In this document: positions 26,056-34,914 of the stretch, in pieces
How the letters are laid out: each line of letters opens with the position of its first letter
How positions within the stretch are numbered: the stretch's first letter is position 1
Origin: Saccharospirillum impatiens DSM 12546
Lineage (GTDB): Bacteria > Pseudomonadota > Gammaproteobacteria > Pseudomonadales > Natronospirillaceae
DNA: 64,000 nt
Direction: 5' to 3'
NCBI RefSeq assembly: GCF_000423605.1
Contig: NZ_AUIH01000025.1
Coordinates: 1-64,000 of the forward strand
Program-made: the position numbers and the translations under genes
The notes under the pieces: model-generated
Seen by the model: the letters and a program-made list of their open reading frames with translations, nothing else
Told to the model about the DNA's origin: nothing
The model's database searches: none

Positions 26056-26614
26056 GTTCGATTAACGACATAGTTGCCGATACAACGATCGTTTCGCAAT
26101 AGCTAAAAAAGGTTTTATTTGTGTTATATGGATCATGGATATAGGCGCTAGGACGATCACTGTAGAGACCGAGCAAGGTTATTTTTGCGTTACAATATTT
26201 CTCGCGTAATGGCAGAATATGCTTCGGTTCCATTCCAACAATCAGATCACCTTCAATATGCTTGTAATGCTCAATTGGTCTTGTTGCGTGATTAGTTAAA
26301 TCAAAACCGGTAATGGAAGCAAAATTTATGGCTCGACAATCAGCAGAATCTCCCCCCGAAGTATTCAAGCCATAAGAAGTAGATTCCAACCCTACTGACT
26401 TCGCAACTATTTCAGCAATTGGACTTCTACAAATATTGCCTACACAGACAAAAACGATTCTATTAGGCTGACACTTCCTTTGAACCTTCAAATGGTCAAA
26501 TTGACCTATTAGCCGCTTAAATTCAAAGTAAGAGTGTCGAGCAAAGCCCTTCTTTGAGCCATACCGATCATTAATCCAATTGTTGGGTACAGGCAAACTG
26601 CCAGCCGTGGTCAT
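26045..26614 (-). CDS. Low molecular weight protein-tyrosine phosphatase
   Basis: A 189-residue cytosolic phosphatase. The P-loop CVGNICRSP (C-x5-R-S) lies near residue 57 and the general acid motif HDPYN near 158. In exopolysaccharide loci such enzymes reset the tyrosine kinase that controls chain length. An N-terminal extension of about 50 residues precedes the catalytic core, and members usually begin only a few residues before the P-loop. ATG overlaps the stop of the upstream glycosyltransferase. The BY-kinase homologue in this window (50803) has lost its ATP-site residues, so the substrate is unclear. Confidence 0.88.
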   Translation of the reverse strand: MTTAGSLPVPNNWINDRYGSKKGFARHSYFEFKRLIGQFDHLKVQRKCQPNRIVFVCVGNICRSPIAEIVAKSVGLESTSYGLNTSGGDSADCRAINFASITGFDLTNHATRPIEHYKHIEGDLIVGMEPKHILPLREKYCNAKITLLGLYSDRPSAYIHDPYNTNKTFFSYCETIVVSATMSLIEHVR

Positions 26615-27813
26615 CGCACTTCCTTTTTGGTCATTTCTCCGCTCACTTGAAGGTTGTCTTGTTTGTAATTTACCTGCGCGGCCTCCTGCCTGCAGAATGG
26701 GTCGCCAATCTCTCTGTATTTCTTTAACATTGCATCAAGGCTGAAATTTGCTTCCACTCTAGCCATGGCGCTTGAATAAAGTTGCCCTGCTACCAAGGGC
26801 GACTGCATAACCTTCAGTATCGCCTGGGCAAGCATCTCTGGCTTACTAACAGGCACCAAAGCACCATCCACATTCAATCGAATAATTTCCTCTGGTCCAC
26901 CACATAGGGTAGCTACAACGGGTATGCCACTGGCCATAGCCTCTATGGTTGCAATGGAAAACCCCTCACTGGATGAAGACAAAGCAAATACGTCGAGCTC
27001 TGCGAGAAAGTCAGCGGTTGAATCAATAAAGCCAATAAAGTGTACGTGACTTTGAACCCCAAGCGTTTGCGCTTGTTGGCTCAATTCAGACATCAACGGT
27101 TCTTTCTGGTGCCCGGCAATAACAAAATGCGCCCTTGGCTCTTGTTGAATCACATCGGCGGCGGCATTCAACAGATTGGCGTAGTCTTTTGCTGGCCTGA
27201 TATTGCCCAGACTGCCCACCAGGAGTGCTGCGTCATCCAGGTTGAGCGACGCCTTCAATGCACCTGTTTTTTTATTGCGGTACTTACTTGTGTCGATGCC
27301 GTTGTGAATAACCGCTACCTGGCGTTCAGTAAAGACACCCCGGTCGACCATATTGTTGGCCAGTCGCTGGCTCACGGCTACCACCTTGCGCAGGCCATGC
27401 TTCATCAACCAGCGCTTAACGGGCACGAAACGCTCATTTGGGTTCACATCGACCTGGCCGTGAAGTACGCCAATAGCCGGTAAACGAGCCAACAGTCCAA
27501 ACAGGGAAAAGGTTAACGCCGAGCCTAGTAGGTGGGCGTACACCAGATGAACCCGGTGTGTTCTTATCAACCGGTAAACTTGCCAGTAGTAAGGCAGGCT
27601 TAAAAAACCATGAGGTTTGAGCATTCGATAGGGGATGTGGCGCGCATCGAGCTGGTCTTGAACCCAGCCTGGGCCTTTAATCAGGGCTAACGTCTGGTGA
27701 CCGGGCATTTGCAAATGCTCGGCAATATCCAGAAAAACGGTCTCTGCGCCACCCGGGCCGGTGGTGTCGATGGTATGCAATACAGTAGGAGTAGTGGCGC
27801 GCACGCTGGTCAT
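26611..27813 (-). CDS. Family 4 glycosyltransferase
   Basis: A 400-residue GT-B enzyme. Start region VLHTIDTTGPGGAETVFLD with the G-G-A-E loop, HGQVDVN near 125, VIHNGID near 190, GSLGNIRPAKDY and SSSSEGFSIATIEAMASGIPVV (E-x7-E). Start placed at 27813, where AAAGGAA lies just before ATG; the frame is open 14 codons upstream. First gene of a minus-strand unit with the phosphatase and polymerase. G+C is normal here, so the AT-rich block ends within this unit. Confidence 0.87.
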   Translation of the reverse strand: MTSVRATTPTVLHTIDTTGPGGAETVFLDIAEHLQMPGHQTLALIKGPGWVQDQLDARHIPYRMLKPHGFLSLPYYWQVYRLIRTHRVHLVYAHLLGSALTFSLFGLLARLPAIGVLHGQVDVNPNERFVPVKRWLMKHGLRKVVAVSQRLANNMVDRGVFTERQVAVIHNGIDTSKYRNKKTGALKASLNLDDAALLVGSLGNIRPAKDYANLLNAAADVIQQEPRAHFVIAGHQKEPLMSELSQQAQTLGVQSHVHFIGFIDSTADFLAELDVFALSSSSEGFSIATIEAMASGIPVVATLCGGPEEIIRLNVDGALVPVSKPEMLAQAILKVMQSPLVAGQLYSSAMARVEANFSLDAMLKKYREIGDPFCRQEAAQVNYKQDNLQVSGEMTKKEVR

Positions 27814-27943
27814 TTCCTTTGAGCCAGTTGATGAATAGCATTCTAAACCTTGCAACTACTCCCGGCTAGTGCTGTTCAAGGTAAAAAGCATTTTGTACAC
27901 TCTCGGGGCTTAACTCCAAGCAGTCATTATTGGAAAGCCTCGA

Positions 27944-29119
27944 ATGGATTCGACATCGATCAGCGTTCTGGTTCCAGACGCCAATCAACGCAGTGCGCTC
28001 GCCGTTGTTCGTAGCCTGGGTCGTCATCCCGGCCTGCGTATAATTACCTGTGATTCCACACCAACTGCGCTTGCCGGGCAGTCCCGCTTCAGCGACTTAT
28101 ACATCCAGTGCCCTTCTGCTGAGCATGAGCCCATGCACTTTGTGGCCTGGCTAACGCGTTTTTTGGAAACGGAGCCCTGCCGGCTGGTAATGCCGGTTAC
28201 CGAGGTGACCAGCCAACTGTTGCTGCAGTTTCAGGAAAGCGTGCCCGGCCTCAGGTTGCCGTTTTCTCCATTGTCGACGGTTTTGCAGCTTGCTAATAAA
28301 TCCCATCTGGTGGCCCTGGCTGAGCGGTCAGGTGTTCCAGTGCCACGCAGCCAGCATTTTGAAGGTGCACATCAGGTAGATGTGCAGGCCGTGTCATACC
28401 CGGTGGTGGTGAAACCTGCGCTATCGCGCCTGTTCGATGGAAAACAATGGCTGGCAACCACAGTTCGAATTGCGCGCACCCCCGAAGACCTGACGCGTAT
28501 TTTTCAACAGAACGCCTATCTGAACGAACACCCTTTCATGCTGCAGGCGTTTATACCCGGCACCGGTGCCGGTGTGTTTGCCCTGTTCAACCGCGGCAAG
28601 CCGGTGCAGTTTTTTGCCCACCAGCGGCTGCGTGAAAAGCCGCCGGAAGGCGGGGTCAGTGTGCTCAGTCAAAGCTGCCCGGTGCCGGCTGATCTGCAGG
28701 CGCACGCGCAAACGCTGTTACAGGCGGTCAACTGGCATGGCGTCGCCATGGTTGAGTTCCGCATCGGGGAAGACGGCACACCCTACCTTATGGAGGTGAA
28801 CACTCGCTTTTGGGGCTCGTTGCAATTGGCGATTGATGCCGGGGTCGATTTTCCGTATCAGTTGCTGTGCGCCGAACTGGGCTGGCCGATTCCGGTAACG
28901 TCGAACTACCGCGTGGGCCAGCGGTTACGCTGGTTGCTGGGGGATCTGGACAGTCTGTACCTCGTGCTCAAACGCGCCAAAGGCTGGCGCACCCGGCTTC
29001 AGCGAATCGGCCAGTTTTTAACACCCCGGTTTCGCCAGCAGCGCCATGAAGTCAATCGCTGGGGCGATCTCGCCCCGGCATGGCATGAAATAAAACAGTA
29101 CATTAGAGCATTACGGTGA
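27944..29119 (+). CDS. ATP-grasp enzyme (carbamoyl-phosphate synthase-like)
   Basis: A 391-residue protein with an N-terminal nucleotide-binding-like domain (VLVPDANQRSALAVVRSLG) and a central ATP-grasp domain: PVVVKPA near 155, FIPGTGAGVFALFN near 215, and a metal-binding MEVNTRFWGS near 290. ATP-grasp enzymes ligate a carboxylate to an amine, thiol or similar through an acyl-phosphate. Proteins like this recur next to deacetylase genes in exopolysaccharide loci, with unknown substrate. GGAA lies 8 bases before ATG. The NodB gene follows after 7 bases. Confidence 0.8.
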   Translation: MDSTSISVLVPDANQRSALAVVRSLGRHPGLRIITCDSTPTALAGQSRFSDLYIQCPSAEHEPMHFVAWLTRFLETEPCRLVMPVTEVTSQLLLQFQESVPGLRLPFSPLSTVLQLANKSHLVALAERSGVPVPRSQHFEGAHQVDVQAVSYPVVVKPALSRLFDGKQWLATTVRIARTPEDLTRIFQQNAYLNEHPFMLQAFIPGTGAGVFALFNRGKPVQFFAHQRLREKPPEGGVSVLSQSCPVPADLQAHAQTLLQAVNWHGVAMVEFRIGEDGTPYLMEVNTRFWGSLQLAIDAGVDFPYQLLCAELGWPIPVTSNYRVGQRLRWLLGDLDSLYLVLKRAKGWRTRLQRIGQFLTPRFRQQRHEVNRWGDLAPAWHEIKQYIRALR

Positions 29120-29126
29120 CTCAGCG

Positions 29127-30149
29127 ATGACAACGCTCACACATACCCTGAAACAATCGATCAAGCGGCCGCTGAAAGCCGCGTTGAATCTGAGCCGGGA
29201 CTGGCGCGGCGCGCACCGCAAACGCGCTGCGGAGCCTACGTTGTGGGTGCTGATGTACCACCGGGTACTGCCCGCGGACGATCCGCGTTGCGAAACGGAA
29301 GAACCCGGTATGGTGGTCACGCCGGAAACTTTTCGCATGCACTTACAAGAAATACAACGCTGGATGCCCGTCGTGGCCCTGGGCGATTGGGTTCAGCGTT
29401 TCGAGGCCGGCGAGGCAATGCCGGAAAAAGCCTGTGCCATCACCTTCGATGACGGCTGGCTCGATAACTACCAATACGCCTACCCTGAATTGAAACAACA
29501 AGGGCTGGTCGCGTCTATTTTTGCGGTGGCCGATCGAGTTGGCCAGGCGGCTCCGTTCTGGCCAAACCGCATCGCAGATCTGGTACTGCGTCAGTCGCCG
29601 TTGCTGCACCAACACCCGGTATTGGCGCCAGCCGCGCAACTGTTGGGCCAACCCTACTCACGTGAGGCCGTATCGGCCTGCATTCAAACCTTAAAACAAC
29701 ACAGTGAAGACACGCTGAATGCCGCGCTAAACAGCCTGGGCGATGCAACCGGGTCAGCACAAGGCACCACGCCCGATCTGATGCCCTGGCCAGCGCTTCA
29801 GGAACTGGATGCCAGCGGTGTGTTTGCCGTAGGGTCTCACACCTGCACTCACCGGCGCCTGAACCACGCCAATTCGCCAGAGCAACGGCACGCAGAAATC
29901 GTCGATAGCCGGCAGCGTCTCGAACAGCAGTTGGGCCATGAAGTGCCGTTGTTTTGTTTCCCCAATGGGGACTACGACGAAGCCAGCCTGACCCTGGTAC
30001 GCGAACACTACCAGGCGGCCGTAACCACAAAAAACGGGCTGAACCGGGTCAGCTCGCTCGACTTGCACCAGTTGAACCGCATTGGTGTTCATGAAGGCAA
30101 CTCAAGAACCACCCGGCAGCTCCGGGCCCGGCTGTCGGGCCTGGGTTAA
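29127..30149 (+). CDS. Polysaccharide deacetylase (NodB fold)
   Basis: A 340-residue protein. NodB motifs: catalytic base and metal Asp in TFDDGWLDNY near residue 110, metal His pair in SHTCTHRRLNH near 235, and CFPNGDYD near 275. Family 4 carbohydrate esterases remove N- or O-acetyl groups from sugar polymers. There is no obvious signal peptide, so it may act in the cytosol on lipid-linked units or be exported in another way. Coupled to the ATP-grasp gene upstream and convergent with xrtA (4-base gap). It differs from the two XrtA-type deacetylases near 56-58 kb. Confidence 0.87.
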   Translation: MTTLTHTLKQSIKRPLKAALNLSRDWRGAHRKRAAEPTLWVLMYHRVLPADDPRCETEEPGMVVTPETFRMHLQEIQRWMPVVALGDWVQRFEAGEAMPEKACAITFDDGWLDNYQYAYPELKQQGLVASIFAVADRVGQAAPFWPNRIADLVLRQSPLLHQHPVLAPAAQLLGQPYSREAVSACIQTLKQHSEDTLNAALNSLGDATGSAQGTTPDLMPWPALQELDASGVFAVGSHTCTHRRLNHANSPEQRHAEIVDSRQRLEQQLGHEVPLFCFPNGDYDEASLTLVREHYQAAVTTKNGLNRVSSLDLHQLNRIGVHEGNSRTTRQLRARLSGLG

Positions 30150-30153
30150 TGGT

Positions 30154-31692
30154 TCAGGGGGCGTTCTGGCGGGAGGGTGGAGCGTAAAGGCTGCGCTGGT
30201 CGAGCCAGGCATCCACCACCGCCAGGTTCTCGCCAAGCGCTGCTCTTTCGGCCTCGCAACCAGAACGCGTGCAGGGCGTTTGCACGTAAAACAGCGCCGT
30301 CACCGATCGACCCCGCAGCCATTCCTGCAACTGCCGGAGTTTCGCTGAGACGTCAGTCACTGCCGTTGCCTCGCCCAGTTGATAGGTCCAGATAACCAAA
30401 CGTCGGGTACCGCTGGCATTCAATTCAAGAACCTGAACCGTGCGGCCACTGTCCAGTTCCCGGGTGTCGCGCTGCACTATGTCTGTAGCCGGGGCAATCC
30501 GGTTCCCATAGCCGACCAGTTCCTTGCCCTGAGTCTGCTCCAGGTACACTCTCTGCCCCAGTGTCAACTCAATGCCAGCGTGTTCAATTTGGTGAGTAAA
30601 CTGCAGATCATAATGGTGAAACCCAGGTTGCCAGACGGGTGCGCCCGGGGCAGCCAACGCAGACCAGGACTCGGGCATTTGCCAGTTGCTCTGCACGCGC
30701 TGCTGCGCCAACCAGGGCGTACCTATGGCAATAACAACAGTCGCCGCGCCCAGAACAAGCTGAACTACCGGAGAAACCGGCGCCGTCTGATGACTGGCAG
30801 TGGCCTTGAATTGAGCAGCGCTGCTTGCCTTTGGCTGATAGGGCTTCAACCGGTGTGCCCAAACCAGAAAACCGACGTAAAACACGCAAAAGATGGCCCA
30901 GCCGAACAGGCCATGCTCAGTCACCAGCGAACTGGTCATTTCACTGTAATACGCGATCAAAATCAGGGCGCTCACCCGCACCCAGTTACCCACCATGCTG
31001 AGCAACAACAACACCAGCACGGCCAGCAATGTCATGGGGGTGGAAAGCTGCCGCTGCTGTCCGTAGGCCAGCGCCAGTACGATGGCTACCAGGCTGTAAT
31101 TAAGCCCCGAGCAACCGCCTGCTACTTCAACTATCCCATAGGGCAAATGAATGAAATAACCATCGATGTAGGCGGGAATCGACCATTGCGCGATGGCGAA
31201 GGTGCTAACCACTGTCGTCAGGTTTTGCAGCGGAACGGTGAAAATATCCCAAATGGGAATGGCGAGGTACAAACCCAGCAACGGTGCCAGCGTCAATCGC
31301 AAGGCAGGCCAGCCAAACCCGGCTACGATAAGGCTGCCCAACAATGCCGGTAACGCCAGCTGTTGCAGCAAGCCGAGCTGAATCACAAAACCCGCCAGCC
31401 AAATGGCTGCGCTGAACCCAACGAATAACACACCCATCAGGCGTGGCCTGACCGGGTAAAAACCGGTCGCGAGCCGATACACCACTAACCCCAGACACAC
31501 GGGAACCCAGAGGTACCCGTGGGAATAGGTGCCATTCAACTCTGTCCAGCGATCGTGCAGGGCACTCATGGTGTCGGGTGCCAGCGCCAAAAACAGGCCG
31601 GCTGCGAACAGGCACAGAAACAGCGGTAACCCGCGTTGGGTCAGAAAACCCGATCGTGACCGGGTAGCCGACCATTGATAGGACACAGCCAT
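30154..31692 (-). CDS. xrtA: Exosortase A with C-terminal EpsI domain
   Basis: A 512-residue integral membrane cysteine protease/transpeptidase that recognises PEP-CTERM signals. About eight membrane segments fill the first 290 residues. The catalytic set is visible: Cys194 in VAGGCSGLNY, Arg239 in NWVRVSAL and His260 in EHGLFGW. The C-terminal 190 residues form a periplasmic EpsI (DUF3485) domain, as in the XrtA subtype. Start chosen at 31692, with AAGGAAGG 4 bases upstream; the longer reading to 31743 lacks a site. It diverges from the FemAB-like gene across about 100 bases. Confidence 0.95.
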   Translation of the reverse strand: MAVSYQWSATRSRSGFLTQRGLPLFLCLFAAGLFLALAPDTMSALHDRWTELNGTYSHGYLWVPVCLGLVVYRLATGFYPVRPRLMGVLFVGFSAAIWLAGFVIQLGLLQQLALPALLGSLIVAGFGWPALRLTLAPLLGLYLAIPIWDIFTVPLQNLTTVVSTFAIAQWSIPAYIDGYFIHLPYGIVEVAGGCSGLNYSLVAIVLALAYGQQRQLSTPMTLLAVLVLLLLSMVGNWVRVSALILIAYYSEMTSSLVTEHGLFGWAIFCVFYVGFLVWAHRLKPYQPKASSAAQFKATASHQTAPVSPVVQLVLGAATVVIAIGTPWLAQQRVQSNWQMPESWSALAAPGAPVWQPGFHHYDLQFTHQIEHAGIELTLGQRVYLEQTQGKELVGYGNRIAPATDIVQRDTRELDSGRTVQVLELNASGTRRLVIWTYQLGEATAVTDVSAKLRQLQEWLRGRSVTALFYVQTPCTRSGCEAERAALGENLAVVDAWLDQRSLYAPPSRQNAP

Positions 31693-31794
31693 GTAACCTT
31701 CCTTTGGTTTGTCGAGTCGATCCATTACACTGCGCAGTATCACGGCATTTCAAAGTCGTGTAAATGGACCTCAACAAGACCGACTGGATTAGAC

Positions 31795-33207
31795 ATGGAT
31801 GTGAACGACGCTCTAAAACGGCCAGAGCAGCTGGCTGCCTTTCTGTCGGACCTGCCTTACCCGGCGCACGCCCCGAGTGAAGCCTGCAAAGCCGACCTGC
31901 TGGCTAAAGCCGATGCTCTGCGTCGGCGCCAGCCAGAACTGAAGCAAAAGCTCACCGAAAAAAAAGCCATTGCCCGCCAGTTTCGTGAAGCCACCGATGA
32001 AACCCGCGAAGCACTCAAAGTAACCATGGCCCTTGCCAGCCAAACCCTCGGCCTACTGGAGACTGACCTGAAAGCTCAGCGTCAGGCACTGGTGGCACAA
32101 TTGAGTGCTCTGACCGAGCCACCGGGAACCGAATCCATAGCCCAGTTTCAGCCCTGGGTGTCGCAGACCCCTCAGGCGTTTGATGGCGACATCACCATCA
32201 CCGATTGGGAAGATCCACGCTGGGTCGACTGGTGCCAGCGCCAACCCCAGCGCAGCCAGTATCACCACCCGGCATTGGGCCGGGCCATACAAGAGGCTAT
32301 GGGCCACCGGGGGCCGGTGCTGGTGGCCGTCAGCAACAACGTCGTTGTTGGTGCCTTACCCTTAATCATTCAGTGCAGCCGGTTGTTCGGCCGCTTTGCC
32401 ACGTCGTTGCCTTATTTCAATTATGGCGGGCCGCTGGCGAATTCACGTGACGTTGCCATAGCGCTGATCAACGCAGCACGCCCCTTGCTGGCCGAACACC
32501 AGCTCAGTCACATTGAGATTCGAACCACCCAAGCGTCACTGCCCTTTGCGTGCAATGAACAAAAGGTCTCGATGCTGCTGCCACTGCCAACAACGGATGA
32601 GCGGCTGGATCAACAACTGGGGGCCAAAGTTCGCGCTCAGGCCAATAAAGCCGAAGAACACAAACCGGAAGTCCGCTTTGGCAGGGCAGACCTGCTGGAC
32701 GATTTCTACCGGGTATTCGCCCACAACATGCGCGACCTGGGAACGCCGGTATACAGCAAGGCGTGGTTCAACACCCTGCTGCAAACCGAGGCCTTCAACG
32801 CACAGCTGGTGGTGGTGTACCAGGCCCGGCGGCCTGTAGCCTGCGGGTTTTTGATGGGTCAGGGCACTATGCTCGAAATACCCTGGGCTTCAACGTTGCG
32901 CCGCGCCAACCCGATGAACATCAACATGTGGATGTACCGGCAGATTTTACGCTGGGCGGTCGAGCAAGGTTATGAATGGTTCGACTTTGGCCGCTCAACC
33001 CGCGATGCCCCTACGTTTCAATTCAAAAAACAATGGGGCGCACAACCGGTTCAGCATTACTGGTACACGCTCACCCCCGGGAACAAACCCGCAGCAGCTA
33101 CCCGGCCCGATAGCCCTAAGTTCAGGTTGATGATTGCAGTGTGGCAACGCTTGCCGGTTTGGTTAACCCGGGTGATAGGTCCGCCCATTGTGAAACAATT
33201 GCCTTAA
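31795..33207 (+). CDS. FemAB-like protein, PEP-CTERM system-associated, with N-terminal coiled-coil extension
   Basis: A 470-residue protein. Residues from about 125 on form a GNAT-type FemAB domain: PRWVDWCQ, SLPYFNYGGPLA, VRAQANKAEE, FAHNMRDLGTPVY, and FDFGRSTRDAPTFQFKKQWGA near the end. These match the exosortase-associated family TIGR03019. FemAB enzymes pass amino acids from aminoacyl-tRNA to amines; the XrtA member has no known substrate. The first 110 residues are Ala/Leu/Lys/Glu-rich and predicted coiled coil (QPELKQKLTEKKAIARQF), resembling the arm of seryl-tRNA synthetase in style. I do not know this extension as a usual part of the family. Start at 31795 with GGA 6 bases upstream. 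Confidence 0.85.
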   Translation: MDVNDALKRPEQLAAFLSDLPYPAHAPSEACKADLLAKADALRRRQPELKQKLTEKKAIARQFREATDETREALKVTMALASQTLGLLETDLKAQRQALVAQLSALTEPPGTESIAQFQPWVSQTPQAFDGDITITDWEDPRWVDWCQRQPQRSQYHHPALGRAIQEAMGHRGPVLVAVSNNVVVGALPLIIQCSRLFGRFATSLPYFNYGGPLANSRDVAIALINAARPLLAEHQLSHIEIRTTQASLPFACNEQKVSMLLPLPTTDERLDQQLGAKVRAQANKAEEHKPEVRFGRADLLDDFYRVFAHNMRDLGTPVYSKAWFNTLLQTEAFNAQLVVVYQARRPVACGFLMGQGTMLEIPWASTLRRANPMNINMWMYRQILRWAVEQGYEWFDFGRSTRDAPTFQFKKQWGAQPVQHYWYTLTPGNKPAAATRPDSPKFRLMIAVWQRLPVWLTRVIGPPIVKQLP

Positions 33208-33524
33208 TAAAACGCTGTGTGGCTAAATTGATTTCTGTGTAAATCAAATCAGCCTGGAGACTGGACCGCTGTTTCATTTCGATCTGAAAAAGACATCGGA
33301 GCGTTGCGGAACCCAGCTAAATAGTTGATCAAAATCAATCGCTTGTACGGTGTTTCCCGATAAAGTGGTTGAACCAAACAAGCTTGTAAAACCAACCTGT
33401 CACGCGAGAGCGGACCAGTAGTTTCGCACTGAATAGCACCGAAAACTCTTCCGCTAGTCGCTAAACTGTGACAAAGTTGGCGTTGTTAAGGATAACAGCA
33501 CTACATACAGACGAGATGTTACGG
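33208..33524. other. Intergenic region before the carrier-protein gene cluster
   Basis: About 317 bases without a gene, likely holding the promoter of the 14-kb plus-strand unit that follows. An AT-rich hairpin TTGATTT-N6-AAATCAA lies at 33228-33247, just after the FemAB gene, and a small palindrome TGGTT-G-AACCA near 33365. No clear sigma-70 or sigma-54 promoter was found. Confidence 0.4.
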
Positions 33525-34547
33525 ATGACCGTCAAAAGCACGCTTATTCAAGCGCTGACCAGCGCACCGATGAATCGCCTCATGGGTGGTTTGCGCAACC
33601 AGTGTCTGCCGGTGTTCATGTTGCACCGCATGCAAGACAAACCACTGGGCGTCAGCGGCCACAACCCGGATACCTTGCGTGCCGCACTGGCTTATGTGCG
33701 CCAACAGAATTACCACCCCATCTCATTACGTACCCTGATCGAGCACCTGCGCGAGGGAACCCCGCTGCCAACAAGAGCCGTAGCTTTCACCATGGACGAT
33801 GGCTTTTACGATCAGGCTGAAATCGCCATTCCCATTTTTCAGGAGTTCCAGGTTCCCGTTACCGTGTTTATTGCCACGGGTTTACCGGATAATGAATGGT
33901 GGTCGTGGGATTACAAGCTCGAATACCTGATTATGTCGCGTATGAAAGGCGGGCAAAAGCTTCACATTGGAAGCCAGGCTTGGCAGTTAGAAAACACCAA
34001 TAAAAACACTCGCCGGGCTTGCCTGCGTTCGGTGCGGTCGTTCATCAAGGGTCAGGATGGTACCGGCCACGACGATTACGTTGATGACATCAGCCAGCAA
34101 TTGGGTTGCGACCTGCCACCGCTGCCACCGCCCGCTTATCGGGCCATCTCCTGGTCTCAGGCAAGAGCCCTTGAATCTCAGGGGGTCGAATTCGGCCCTC
34201 ACTCGCACAGACACAATATATTACAAGCACAGTCACTGACCGACGCCGAACGAGAGATCCGCCACAGCTGGAGCCGGCTAAAAGCGGAGCTCAAGCACCC
34301 GCTTCCCGTCTTCTGTTACCCCACGGGGCGTACCGGTGTCGATTTCGGCCCCCGGGAAATGGCCATCGCACAGCACATTGGCCTACGAGCAGCTTTCTCA
34401 GCCGATGCGGGGTATATTGATCTGGGGCCCGATGCAAAAAATAACCTCTTTGCCCTGAGGCGATTTGCCTTCCCGGAAAAACTCAACGACTTCCGCCAGT
34501 ACTGCAGTTGGCTGGAGCGGTTCAAAGAACAACGTTACGTTTTTTAA
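33525..34547 (+). CDS. Polysaccharide deacetylase (NodB fold), second cytosolic type
   Basis: A 340-residue protein. NodB motifs: FTMDDGFYDQ near residue 90, where Met replaces the usual Phe before the Asp pair, and FGPHSHRHN near 225 for the metal His pair. CYPTGRTGVDFG follows near 265. No signal peptide. Start uncertain: ATG 33525 (GAG 9 bases upstream), ATG 33516 and GTG 33468 are in frame. It leads the plus-strand cluster, followed after 70 bases by the first acyl carrier protein. Confidence 0.8.
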   Translation: MTVKSTLIQALTSAPMNRLMGGLRNQCLPVFMLHRMQDKPLGVSGHNPDTLRAALAYVRQQNYHPISLRTLIEHLREGTPLPTRAVAFTMDDGFYDQAEIAIPIFQEFQVPVTVFIATGLPDNEWWSWDYKLEYLIMSRMKGGQKLHIGSQAWQLENTNKNTRRACLRSVRSFIKGQDGTGHDDYVDDISQQLGCDLPPLPPPAYRAISWSQARALESQGVEFGPHSHRHNILQAQSLTDAEREIRHSWSRLKAELKHPLPVFCYPTGRTGVDFGPREMAIAQHIGLRAAFSADAGYIDLGPDAKNNLFALRRFAFPEKLNDFRQYCSWLERFKEQRYVF

Positions 34548-34617
34548 CCCCACCATCGCGTGGCATTTACCTTAAAACCGAATATACTCATTAAAGAACA
34601 ATCAGGGAGTTAACACC

Positions 34618-34857
34618 GTGTATCAGGAAAGGATTCGAAGCATAGTTGCAAAGTCCGTCAAGTTGTCGAAAGACATCACCGACATTCAGGATTCCGACGA
34701 CCTCTACTCGGTAGGTCTGACGTCACTGACCACCGTCAATCTGATGCTCTCCCTCGAAGACGAATTCGACATTGAATTCGACGATAACCGTCTTTCCCGT
34801 CAAACCTTTGAAAGCATTGCCGCGTTAAACGACGCCGTTGAAGAGCTGAGCGCCTAG
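34618..34857 (+). CDS. Acyl carrier protein 1
   Basis: A 79-residue acidic helical protein. The phosphopantetheine site is Ser36 in VGLTSLTTV; most carriers have D-S-L, here T-S-L. Acidic helix II/III EDEFDIEFDDNRL follows. GTG start, with AGGGAG 8 bases upstream. It should be modified by a 4'-phosphopantetheinyl transferase encoded elsewhere. The dehydrogenase gene follows after 57 bases, so an acyl or aminoacyl group on this carrier is the likely substrate of that enzyme. Confidence 0.9.
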   Translation: MYQERIRSIVAKSVKLSKDITDIQDSDDLYSVGLTSLTTVNLMLSLEDEFDIEFDDNRLSRQTFESIAALNDAVEELSA

Positions 34858-34914
34858 CCAGCTGTAATTGGCAGATCACGTCTCCGCTCTTTTAGCAAAA
34901 ACAGGAGAACACGC

